Below, piece by piece: positions 34,310 to 44,293 of a stretch of 64,000 bases of DNA (positions within the stretch are counted from its first letter, which is position 1; each line of letters starts with the position of its first letter). The DNA comes from Tribonema minus (lineage: Eukaryota > Sar > Xanthophyceae > Tribonematales > Tribonemataceae), in contig JAFCMP010000514.1 in assembly GCA_017506865.1 (NCBI GenBank), forward strand, positions 310,001-374,000. Reading direction: 5' to 3'. Under the pieces are notes generated by a model. It saw only the letters and a program-made list of their open reading frames with translations. It was not told the DNA's origin and did no database searches. A program made the translations under genes and the position numbers.

Positions 34310-34620
34310 TGGCCCGGGGGCGGAAGCTGCTGGAGGCTGTGGCGACGGAGTGTACCAGCAGGATGTCAGTGCCCGGAGGAGCGCGCCCTGAAGCTCTTAA
34401 GGGCATCGCCCTGGCGTGCTTACGCTCGGAACTGTCGGCAGCGCTCCATGTGGCCGTGTCATGACACACATGGCAGAATCCAGGGGGCCCCCGGGGGGGG
34501 GCACATGGAGGAGGACGTAGGGGATCCCGAGATGCCATTTGGTGGCGGCGGCGTTTAAGCGGTTGACGTTGAAACACTTTCAGACTGCCACAAGACATAC
34601 AGATTCCGTACAGCATATTG
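34310..34620 (+). pseudogene. Gene remnant B (LLEAVATECTSRM type)
   Basis: It reads KLLEAVATECTSRMSVPGG, then LKGIALACLRSELSAALHVA, and is homologous to remnant A at 33341-33700. It retains more of the frame than A but stops soon after. The coding-like bias and the parallel copy indicate a former exon; the parent gene is not identified. Confidence 0.45.
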
Positions 34621-34918
34621 ATGCATCATCTCATCTGTAGTTCTCCGATCGATCCCCGAACTTGCCATACATTTTCTTCGCCAAAATCACGGATTCAGCC
34701 CTGCAGGCTGATTGCAGCGGTCAAGGACTGTGCTTCACCGTCTTGCTCCACACTCTCGGTAGCAGCCACTCTGCGAGTTGCTCAGCCGCAGGCTCTGAAC
34801 TGCAGCACGCTCTCTGCAAGAGGCAGTGAGCCACCGTTGTGAAGCTCAGACGACGAAGTTCAACGAGGACAGGACCCGAACGACGGCAGGGCACGCAATC
34901 CGCGATCGTGCAGGCGCA

Positions 34919-36538
34919 ATGACGATCTTGGCTGCATTACAGACCCTGCGCAAATTTCCTTCTCTGACACAAGCGCTGCAGCGGGCAGAAGCCGACATTG
35001 TTGCGGACAGGGTGAGTGAGGGTGCTTGTGTGCTCTATCAGTTGGCAATATGTGTGGGCCGATGCATGCGCTGCAAGGCCGCTACTCACCTATCAGTCTA
35101 ACCCTATGACAACTTCCTCGCACCATTTTGAATTGCAGGAGAAAGCATGCCAGTGACAGTTATGGTAGGCAATTTACTAGCATGGAGTATTGTCAAGCAG
35201 GACTCAGTCTGGCCAGTGTCCGTTTGTGCAAAGGATGCTCACACCAGCTCCTTACTAATTATGCAATCCTTGTGACCAGGCAAAACGGCAAGCTGAGAAG
35301 GACGCCTGGGAAAGCACTGCCGTGCAGGAGCAGGCCAAACTGCAAGCTGAGAAGGACGCCTGGGAAAGCACTGCCAAGCATCAGCAGGCACAACTGCAAG
35401 CTGAGAACTTGAAGGACGCCTGGGAAAGCACTGCCAAGAATGAGCACGCACAACTGCAAGCCGAGAAGGACGCCTGGGAAAGTGCAGCCAATAAGCTTGT
35501 ACGCAGCACATCCCCTGCACCCATCAAGCTCAACATCGGCGGCAAGCGGTTTGAGACTTCTGCAACGACACTGAGGTATGGTGAGCTGCGGCATATGCGA
35601 CATCTACATGCAGCACGTGATGATGCAGTTGTGTCACAGTGATCTCTACCCGCATGCGTGCATGCATGTGTCGACACCTGTGGAACTGACGATGCTACAC
35701 ACTTAACAATCTGATGATTCAGATGTGCAATGCTGAGGCCAAATTACACATGACATTTTCCTGTTGACTTGCCTGCATCCTGAAGTCGACTCTTTGTTTC
35801 ATGTGCCCTGGCAGGTCCACCGAGGGTTCCTTTTTCTCCGCCATGCTCAGTGGACGCTGGGAGCTGCAGGCGTGCGAGGACGGCAGCTACTTCATCGACC
35901 GCGATCCGAGTACTTTTCCGCACATACTCAACTACCTGCGAGGCATAGAGCTGGATATCGAGCTCTTTGCCAAGGCAGAGTTGGCAGCGCTGAGGCATGA
36001 GGCAGACTTTTATGGGCTCACAGACCTGGCAGACGCTTTGGCGCCTCATGCGGTGCTTTCGCCTGGGCCACTTTCGCCTGGGCCGAACTACACGTTGTCT
36101 GCCGATCAGTGCAAGGCGACGAAATCAAACCTCAACGGCTGGGGCAGCTACGAGACTGCCATTGTGCTGGGGCCAAAGCTGGTGGCTGACGTGGCACTTC
36201 CCGTGTGCACCAGTGGTAAGCACATCATGATAGGCGCCGCCTCGTTAGACATCAGCCAGACACAAGCAGATGCTTTCAAGCATCATGGCTTTTATTGCAG
36301 CGCTAGAAGCGGCATGCTGTACGCCCAAGGAGGCATTTCAGACAAGGCATATGGAGCAGACATTGGACCAGGTTCCACTGTGGGTGTGCTCATGGATGCT
36401 GCTGGCAACCTCTCCTTTATTGTGAATGGCGTGAACGAGGGAGTAGCCTACGCAGCTGCTGCCATCGGCCACGCGCCTCTGCGCTTGGTTGTGGTTATTT
36501 ACTCAGCGGCTGGCACAGTGGAGCTGCTGTCGCCATAA
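34919..36538 (+). CDS. BTB/T1 plus SPRY-like protein, paralogue 3 with expanded coiled coil (370 aa)
   Basis: Exons: 34919-35011, 35280-35575, 35815-36538; phases match. It has the same plan as paralogue 1: a first exon of 31 codons ending AEADIVADR, a T1/BTB domain (IKLNIGGKRFETSATTL, DGSYFIDRDP, ILNYLRG, DFYGLTDL) and a SPRY-like domain (IMIGAASLDI, GSTVGVLMD, LSFIVNG, GVAYAA). The difference is in exon 2. The coiled-coil motif LQAEKDAWESTA, present once in paralogues 1 and 2, occurs four times in tandem (about 19-residue unit, some copies with small changes such as AENLKDAW), lengthening the helix before the T1 domain. A short tandem insert FRLGP-like also occurs before the SPRY part (LSPGPLSPGP). 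An in-frame ATG at 34826 is less likely by comparison with paralogue 1. Confidence 0.8.
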
Positions 36539-37433
36539 AGCAGGCGACATGTGTAGATATCTCGGATGCAAGCTGAAGCGATGGTTGCCACATGCGCATG
36601 CGCATTCCTCTTCAAGGGTGCTGCTCACATGTACAGAGGCGCAAATGATACGACATCATGATATATTATCGAACGAACGTGGCTGCGGCTTGAGTAAACT
36701 CAAGGACAGGCCGGGCCTTGTGCATACAGTGTGTCAGCATGTGCACACATCAGTCAACGTGCAGTGGGTGTAAATAATAATGATCTGATTACAAAGGCTG
36801 GGGCACCAAGTGCAGTTCGCTTGTCCATTGCAGTGCTGCCCATTTCTCCATTTGCAGCGTACCATTCAGCGTGAACTTCTGTACCTGTATCAGTGGTGGT
36901 CAGGCGTGCGTACCACTTTTGTTCACAGTACATGAGACAAGCTCACGCAGCAGTGATGCATGCAATACGGTGGGAGCATCGCTTTATGTACTAAGCACCA
37001 ATAGTGACGCGTCACTATCATAATGTGCGTTGTCGGTCGTGCCTTTGTTCAACTTTATCCTCCGCGCTCGTGATGGCGTGCTGCATCCATATTGCACATT
37101 GGTTTTGTGAAAGCTGCAGTACTGGTGTTGAGGATACAGCGGGTGCTGTGTCAGGCCATGTGGAATATATGAATGGTTACATCAGCAATCAGACAACACC
37201 ATTTTTGTGATGACATTCATTGCAGCTACCTTGCATATTGTACGTATGGCTGCTCAACCCATGCGCTGAAGACGTCTGTTACCATGGCGGAGCATTTGCC
37301 CTTTTGGGGCACACCAACTTGTGAGCTTGCATTTACCATCGCACCAGAGCACAAGCAGCAAGCTCGGCAACGCTATGCACCATTGTTTTGAGAGCAAAAG
37401 TGAAGGCAGTCACTTGGCGATCAATAGCAGACT
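36539..37433. repeat. 3' flank of BTB paralogue 3, part of the duplicated unit
   Basis: No gene is seen. It is homologous to the other two paralogue flanks to about 37310 (gtgatggcgtgctgcat, attgcacattgg, tgtgaaagctgc, gtctgttaccatggcggagcattt). The last 120 bases carry no recognised feature. Confidence 0.65.
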
Positions 37434-37435
37434 TA

Positions 37436-38164
37436 GGGTTGGCACATTGCGTATATTTGGATTTTGCATACCCGCATATATACGTATTTTTGGCGTACAA
37501 TACGTATATACTGCGTATATTAGCAAACCATCTGACAAAGCCAAATCTCGCTACGACGACTTGTCGTCTTTAGATTTCTCTGAAACCAGGTGCATTCGAA
37601 CGGGCTCAGGGTGCTGATTACAGACATGCAGACACTAGAAATAATTGCCTTCATAAAGTGTCATCAGAGCAACACTTGAAGTGTGGGATTTTCTTGAAGT
37701 TGGCCGAAATGCCAATAGAAGCTTGGTTACGGCCTGAGTGCGCCGACCGCATGGTGCCGCTGAAAAGCTGCGCCTCGTCAGAGGGCAGCGTGTCTGTCAG
37801 CATGTGCAGCGACTCCCTTCCCATCGTCCTCTTCCACATCACCGACAGAACAAGCCGTGAAGGCTCATGCAGGCTCTGCTGGCCAGGTGCGAAGCTGCCT
37901 GAGCCACTGAATTGCCAAGTTCAGGCTGTGCAGGCGCCTTCTGTGGCTTGAGACCACCGCTCAGCCCTGCCTTTCCGCTTCTGGCCCCCAGATAGCCCTA
38001 GCCACCTTACCCTTGGCGTGCGCTGGGCCACGGGCAGCGCTCGTGAGCACCACAGCGGTGCAAAAGCGTATACGCGAATATACGCCCCGTTTCGGCGTCT
38101 ACGCGTATATATACGCGTATGTACCAATATACCGTATATATACTATCTACGCACGTGCCAACCC
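37436..38164. mobile_element. Candidate TA-flanked TIR element
   Basis: The ends GGGTTGGCAC (37436-37445) and its reverse complement (38155-38164) are both flanked by TA. Just inside both ends lie GTATATA-rich stretches (tacgtatattgcg-like on the left, tacgcgtatatatacgcg on the right). The interior holds an unassigned frame at 37658-37951 that could be captured host sequence. The inverted repeats are short, so this is less certain than the other two elements. Confidence 0.4.
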
Positions 38165-38170
38165 TAACTA

Positions 38171-38229
38171 TTAGCAGTGATTGCAAAGTTTGCACCCGAT
38201 CAATAGCAGTGATTGCAAAGTTTGCACCC
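38171..38229. repeat. Tandem 2-copy repeat
   Basis: The block agcagtgattgcaaagtttg followed by caccc occurs twice in tandem. A single related block (cagtgattgcaatgtttg) sits at about 28675, at the left edge of the retroelement relic. Confidence 0.7.
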
Positions 38230-38562
38230 TAAAAATGGTCACCTCAGAGTCACAAGCACCTCTTCTGTGTGCAACATTCAGGTTGAACATGCCCCATGAA
38301 GGCAAACAATACATCCCCGAGTTCTTGAGGCCAACACATGCTACAAAATGAGGCTAGCTGTAAACAGAATGCTTTGTGTTCCTGTCGAGTGAGGCTGCAC
38401 AACATTCCAACTTTATTATTGTCAACTTCAACTTCAATCACTCGAGGCAGATGTTGGAAAGGCCGGCGCGCAATACCCAAGAAGGATACATGCAATCAGG
38501 CAGCGAACACTGCCGGCACAGCTCACAGCTGCAGCATTGCATCTCTTCAACAAAAAAATTGC

Positions 38563-38948
38563 AATCATCATGATTCTGTTCATCGAGCAAACAGTGCACA
38601 ACTTGCTGTCATTTGAGAAGAGACTTGCCCGTCGTTGAATTTCTTGAAACACGTATTTTAGTTAAAAATATATGTACTGATTTGATGGTTTTTTGCTGAA
38701 GCAAGCACCTGGGTCTGGCTGATCTGAGCTAATCAGCTGCATCTACCATATTTCAAAAACCTTATTTAGGGTGCAACAACTGTTAACGCCCAGATGAAGC
38801 TCAAGCTTAAGGCTTGCCACAGTACATACACCTTGTGGACAGTGTCCAATGTTCATTGACAATAATTAACTATGAAGGCATTACCGCAACAAGTACAGCG
38901 TGAAACAGCATTTCGAACTGCAGGCACACCCGCAAACGTCTGAGCTAA
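38563..38948 (+). repeat. Dispersed repeat, copy 1
   Basis: About 385 bases are homologous to 46534-46894 in the same orientation, sharing gctgaagcaag, cacctgggtctggctgatct, tttagggtgcaacaac, gcccagatgaagctcaagct and a closing tttcgaactgcagg and cgtctgagctaa. Small indels separate the copies. No coding function is seen. Confidence 0.8.
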
Positions 38949-39664
38949 GTATGCCTTACAGGTGCCACCTGACAACGATGGCAATACGTTCATGTACCAC
39001 ATGGTCAGCAAGGTGTACAGCAAAGCAGGCATATGACGGAGATGCCATTTGCCGATATAAAGTGAGAGTGATTGTCAACGCGCTAGGAATTGTCGCATGG
39101 TACATGCAGCTGCTGGGAGTAAAGTGGGCATTACTCTATGGGCACGTTTAAGCCCTGATCGAGAATCATTGTGAAGTACAAGGGCCGCAGAGAGAGGGAG
39201 TTGTAGTTGAGAGCATGTGCATGCTGGGCTGTAAATTAAGAGCACTGTGGTGGGCAGAAGCAATCGAGTTACCTATACATTGAATTTCATGCCTCGGCAA
39301 AGTTGCTGCCATCATGACAAGCACGCGGCAGAGTAGGAACTACATCTGGAGAGAGGGCGCGTGGAGTGACATCACAGAAAATCATGCCCTTGAGATAAGT
39401 GAGTGAACAAAAGCTCATTGCTGTGGCCCTTCAATGCAGTGTCGCACATGTGCTGCTGTGCAATCATTGTGCTGACTATGGCAATGAATCAATGACACCA
39501 TCAGAGCTTAATCTAGGATGCGCAGCTGAAATGGACACTGTGTGCAAAATAAGATGCAAAAGAAATATTACGCAGCGAATGCACGTCATCAGCTCAGCAT
39601 GACATTGTCGGTTTCAACTTCATGCATTCAAGCGTTCCTTTTGCTTTGGATGGCGCCTGCTTCA
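38949..39664. other. Intergenic; no feature supported
   Basis: Short open frames are present but none shows family features. This is the 3' flank of the minus-strand gene that ends at 39665. Confidence 0.5.
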
Positions 39665-41191
39665 TCAGTAATCATAATGCACATTGTAGTTCGACGCATA
39701 TACAGCAGGCCCATTTGAGTTTTCCCAGGCAGAAAACCTGGGCGACACGACGGCTAACGTACTCGCAAACATATACAGTTCCTCCATGAATTCTGCCAAG
39801 CTGCTGCGCGCTGCAGCTGCTCTGCGCAGTGCACCGCCACCGCCATCACCGAGCATGACCGCGAAACACGCGGCAAAACAACACAGTGCTATTGGTGAGA
39901 TTTTCGGCTTTGTGCCGGGCTCTGGCAGCAGCGCCATTGAGCACATGCGCCACATGCAAGTCAGCGACAGTGCGGTGGCACAACGCAAACGGCGCTCCTG
40001 ACCCCACTGCAAACACTCGTCCAACCAAATGGCTGTCACCTCAAGCACAGCTCGCCAGTCCTGCTCATTGCGCGGCTGCGCGGCAAAGGCCCCTACAATG
40101 TCCGCTCGCCGTGCAGACCACATGTGCGCAGGGGCTAAATCTGGCATCGTTATCGCGATGGTACTATCCACACACCGCTCTGCCGGAAAGAGGCGCGGCA
40201 TGGCGGCCGCCACTGGCGACATGCGCCCAAGAATGGTTGGCGACTGGCCAAGCGTCTTGCCCAGCTCTGTCAGGGCATGAAGACTGGCGAAGGCGTGCAA
40301 GACAGTAGCACGCGTGGCTGCGGTCTTCTGTGGGTGAATTGCTGACTCAGCGGCAGTGTACAGCAGCTGCTGGTCGACTCCACATGTATAAAGAGAGTTG
40401 CAGAAGCGTGACACGCCTGCTGCTTCTCCTGACAGTTGCTCTCTCATCGCGCAGAACAAAGTCTGCAGAGCTTGCTCCTTTCCGAGCCACCACTTCTGGG
40501 CGTCCGTTGGCTCTGCCAGCAATCGCGCCAGGCCATCAAACTCGCCCTGGTGAACGAGCTGTGCCGCCTTCGAGCACAGCTGCTGCCCATGCGGAGTCGT
40601 CAAGCATGCGCTCCAAAAGGCACGACGTTCGTTGGGTGGCGCATCACTCAGCGCCAAAGCAGCCAATGCGTCCGCCCCGGCTGATGGGTGCTCATCAAAG
40701 CTATGCGGCACAGCTTGCACTACGGCGGAAAGGGCTAGTTCCGCAGGTCGCCCTCGGTCCGCCAGAATATAGTTGTGCACCGCCAGGCGCGCCGCCTGAA
40801 TCTTCCTATCTGAGAGCAACTGCTGCCGAGAAGCGCAAAACAACTGTTCCAGCTGCTCCAACAGCGGCTCCAGCTGCTCCAACAGCGGCTGGCAGCGGCG
40901 TCGGCGGCGGTGTTTGACAATTTCTGTGCTCACGGCTCGGCAGCAGGTCTCGAGGCTGGCAAGATCTGTAGCGGACAGCAGAGTGACCATCTGCCCCGCC
41001 ATGCCGGCGTAATCGTTGAATACCAGCAAGACACCCTCCAGCTGCTGGTCCACTGATGGCTCCGAGCTCTCCTGCTTGTGGGTAGCCTTGCGCCTCGACG
41101 GTGCCAGTATTAGCGCCGCCAGCATACCTGCAACCGCAGTGGCAAGCACCGTCCACAGCAGCTGCCGCATAAGTTCTGGCATGTCCTGCAT
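39665..41191 (-). CDS. Intronless membrane-anchored F-box-like protein (about 508 aa)
   Basis: A single uninterrupted frame. The start at 41191 (MQDMPELMRQLL) was chosen because the next residues form a hydrophobic segment (LLWTVLATAVAGMLAALIL) followed by RRK, a likely N-terminal membrane anchor. An in-frame ATG at 41296 would add 35 residues, and a splice acceptor-like sequence overlaps the chosen start, so the N-terminus is open. About 30 residues later, QMVTLLSATDLASLETCCRAV resembles an F-box (hydrophobic helix, then ATDL and the Cys-rich helix), which would link it to SCF ubiquitin ligases; this is a pattern match only. A 21-base tandem duplication encodes LEQLEPLLEQLEQL. The rest is helical and Ala/Leu-rich (ACRA, SLHALTELGKTL) with no recognised domain. 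Codon bias supports a real gene. Confidence 0.6.
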   Translation of the reverse strand: MQDMPELMRQLLWTVLATAVAGMLAALILAPSRRKATHKQESSEPSVDQQLEGVLLVFNDYAGMAGQMVTLLSATDLASLETCCRAVSTEIVKHRRRRRCQPLLEQLEPLLEQLEQLFCASRQQLLSDRKIQAARLAVHNYILADRGRPAELALSAVVQAVPHSFDEHPSAGADALAALALSDAPPNERRAFWSACLTTPHGQQLCSKAAQLVHQGEFDGLARLLAEPTDAQKWWLGKEQALQTLFCAMREQLSGEAAGVSRFCNSLYTCGVDQQLLYTAAESAIHPQKTAATRATVLHAFASLHALTELGKTLGQSPTILGRMSPVAAAMPRLFPAERCVDSTIAITMPDLAPAHMWSARRADIVGAFAAQPRNEQDWRAVLEVTAIWLDECLQWGQERRLRCATALSLTCMWRMCSMALLPEPGTKPKISPIALCCFAACFAVMLGDGGGGALRRAAAARSSLAEFMEELYMFASTLAVVSPRFSAWENSNGPAVYASNYNVHYDY

Positions 41192-41296
41192 CAACAGATA
41201 AGACGGCGGTTTTCGGAGGATCGTCAGAGTGTGATAACGAATCATAAAAAACGCGTTGTTTTCATTGGTTTTATTTATCGGGCTTGACCACCACAC

Positions 41297-41957
41297 TTGC
41301 CCAAAAGTTCAAGTTCTGGTTGAAGTTCAACATTGAAGTTTGATCTGCAAAGCTTAGCATTGCAGCAGCTGCTATAGAGCTGTAGCAACTCATAACAGGG
41401 CGAATGAGATGCTCGCAAGTTAGAGAGGGGAAAGTAGCTCCTCTCGACCGCTACCCTATCCCAGGATGGTAGGCAATACTGGTAGAATACAGCAGCAACA
41501 ATAAAATAGTGAATATATATAGTCAATGACGAACAACTAACGAATGGTCTAGCAACAATACTGAATGACTACCTATGGCAATAGTTGTCACACTCTACTT
41601 TCTGTCTCCGTCACTCACTACTCGAGTTTGTCCTCAAATGTGATGCAGCTCGGGGTGATGACAGAATTCACCAGGCAGTCTAGCAAGATTATGATAGGGC
41701 GTACAAAGTGCTCTGGGATATTGGAGGCAGCTTTCGCAATTGTAGCCCTATAAGAAATGTTATCGCAGCGTTCCAATGTAGCCTTGGTGTATGCTGGAGA
41801 AAACTGCGCTTAGTTCTGATCGTCTCGCAAGCTGCGCTGCGATTCCTATGGCATACCCCTCAAACCTTGAAACACCTGCTGGTTCATGCCTACCCCTTCG
41901 CAGGTCGCGATGATGATCATCAATCGCTGCTCTCAACTTTGCGAAGAACAAATGTAA
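41297..41957. other. Intergenic; no gene called
   Basis: AT-richer than the surrounding genes. It is the 5' flank of the F-box-like gene. No coding feature is supported, and it runs into the tandem array on the right. Confidence 0.5.
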
Positions 41958-43045
41958 GCGACTTGAGACCTCACCAGCAGCAACATCTTCCTCGGCAAGC
42001 CCATTGTTCCTAGAGCTCCGTGCCAATCAAATATTGCAGCCATAGGTTCATTGCCCAGCTTTTTTCTGACTGTGCGATAATAAATGTAGGCGACTTGAGA
42101 ACTTGGCCGCAGCGCCATCGCCCTCTGCAAGCATCAATCAACACGAAACAACTGCCTGGAAAAGCTTAGCGAGGTACGGTACATTGGTCGGCTTTTTCTC
42201 CAGTCCAATCAACACGAAACGTTTTCCTGATAAAGCTTGGCGAGGTACATTGGCCGGCATTTTCAACTTGGCTGTAACTAAAGTGGGAGCGACTTGAGAG
42301 CTCGCCTGCAGCGCCATTGCCCTTGGCAAGCCCATCGCCATCAGCGCTCCATTTAAATTAATTTGGCACAACTGTATCAAAATACTTAACAAGGTACATT
42401 GAGTGCCTTTCTTCAACATGGCGATAACGACATGGGAGCAAATTGAGAGCTCGCCTGCAGCGCCATCTCCCTCGGCAAGCAGCGCTCCATTCCAACTTAT
42501 GGCACACTCGTAACGAAATCCTGAACGAGGAACGTAAATTGGCGTTTCCAATGTAGCGATAACGAAATGGGGGCGACTTGAGAGCTCGCCTGCAGCGCTG
42601 TCGCCCTCGGCAAGCAGCGCTCCATGCCAATAAAAATGGCACAGCTTGATCATCACTAGGTGACGTAATTTGGCTTTTTTTCAACCTACCGATAAAAAAA
42701 TGCGAGGACTTTGAAACTCGCCTGCAGCGCCATCGTCCTCGGCAAACCCATCACCATTAGAGCTCCACTCCAGCTGCCGGGCACAACTAAATTATAAAGC
42801 TCAACGAGCTACATCCATTAGCTTTTTCAAATGAGCGATGAAGAAAAGTAGACTTCAAAGCTTGCACGCAGCGCCATCTCAGTCGGCAAGCAGCGCTCCA
42901 TTCCAATGAACATGGACAACTGTATCGCAAACTTAAGCAAGGTCGATATTCCCGAAAACGGAATGGGAGCGACTTTGAGAGCTCGCCTGCGGCGCAGTCT
43001 TCCCTCGGCAAGCCCATCGCCAGCAGCGCTCCAGTCCAATTAACA
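41958..43045. repeat. Diverged tandem array, eight units with a conserved core
   Basis: Cores start at about 41958, 42090, 42289, 42438, 42573, 42702, 42849 and 42969, so spacing is 120-199 bases. Each core reads approximately gcgacttgagagctcgcc, then tgcagcgccatcgccctcgg, then caagcagcgctcca. Linkers are AT-rich and poorly conserved but often hold cgataacgaaatg just before the core. In the better copies, ggagcg at the start and cgctcc at the end are complementary, so each core could fold as a stem-loop. One minus-strand frame (42138-42656) stays open across four units, but in different phases per unit. Nature unknown: degenerate satellite, structured RNA units, or relics of a repeated exon. 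Confidence 0.75.
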
Positions 43046-44187
43046 TGACACAACGTTATCGACAACGCTAACGAGGTAGGTTGATCGCGTTCGTCAGTAC
43101 ACAGCGATAGTGACTATACTGTCCAGCTCACCAGTTTTTTGGCGGCTTCCTTAACGCCAGCAGCAAGCAGCGCGCTCCGATCCACTACGATAGCGCCTAT
43201 CGAGACCGATCAATGACGGAAACTCGTTCGGATTGATTGCGTCCTGTAGTCCCAAAGTCTCGCTAGAGTAGATTTTTTGACAACTTCAACGTCGTCGAAC
43301 AACTTGAAGTGTGGAAACCCATGCAGCAGGTGGAGGGTACGAGGCAATCACCTTGGCGGGTCCTCGATCTTGGGGATCCCCAAGCCTCGATGCTAATGGA
43401 TAGCTTTACGAGACCCTGACCCCAATTCCGGCGATTTTTAGGCTTGCCCTAGTCGGTTTTCCCTGGCGCAAACCCTAGCAGCAGCGTGGATGCTGGCGCA
43501 CGCTGCACTCCACAGCAGGCGACAGCGAGACGTGATCTAGTCGCCTTAGATACAGTCGTGCTAGCCTACCGAGCGCTTCAACCCGGCGTGGGCGCTAGCG
43601 GCCAAGAAACCATGTTTCGTGTTGGGACCTCTCGGTGCGAACAAAAGCGTTGATGCACACCACTCCTGCTAGACGCGGTGCGCTGCATCGCTACCGCTAC
43701 AGTTGAGGCACTATACATTCATGCTAGCTGCAGCCTGACCCAGCGTCGCCGCCGTGCCTTACAGCGCGCGCCATGTTCACTTTCTCAATAAAACTAAAAA
43801 AGTTGCGCACGCTGAAAACTTATCAACTCCACTGTAACACCATGGTTTGCGGCGCTGATGGGCTTGATGGATAGCCCCTGCTACCCTTGATAGAATTATG
43901 CATGGGTTTGGCCTAACGCCATTGCCATCTTGGTGCTAGCTTAGGAAGAACTGATTTTTGATTTCTGTTTTTAACCCGTTCGTGAGGTGATGAGCTTTTT
44001 GGGCCGAACGGATGCATAGTTTTGTAGCCCTGTGTGCATACATGAGTTCCCCTTAAGAAACCTACAGCTAACTCCTCAGCTGTGATGAGTTGATTCCTTT
44101 GGCGTGAACAGTGTCAAAATAAAAAAAGTGTGCGCGCGCGCTCGCGAACCGAAGAAAAAAACGCCGGAAAATCAGGGTTAGGGCCTC
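43046..44187. other. Intergenic; no feature supported
   Basis: No open frame of note. There are short A-rich blocks (aataaaactaaaaaagttgcgc near 43790, aaaataaaaaaagtgtgcgc near 44117) that resemble each other, and a small inverted ACTTCAA/TTGAAGT pair near 43282-43313. Confidence 0.45.
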
Positions 44188-44293
44188 TTACGCAAGCCCA
44201 TTGGTCAAATCCGGCTCGGTTAAACCGGGCCAATGGGCTTGCGTAAATATCTAGGCCAATGAGCTTGCGTAGATATTTACGCAAGCCCATTGG
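44188..44293. repeat. Cluster of CCAAT-containing inverted repeats
   Basis: The word TTACGCAAGCCCATTGG occurs at 44188-44204 and 44277-44293, its reverse complement at 44230-44246, and a one-mismatch copy at 44255-44270. The segments 44230-44253 and 44270-44293 are a perfect 24-base inverted repeat with a 16-base loop. A weaker copy (acgcacgcctattggtgg) follows at about 44310. Each word contains CCAAT/ATTGG, the NF-Y type core, so a promoter array is possible, as is a small palindromic mobile element. Confidence 0.8.
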
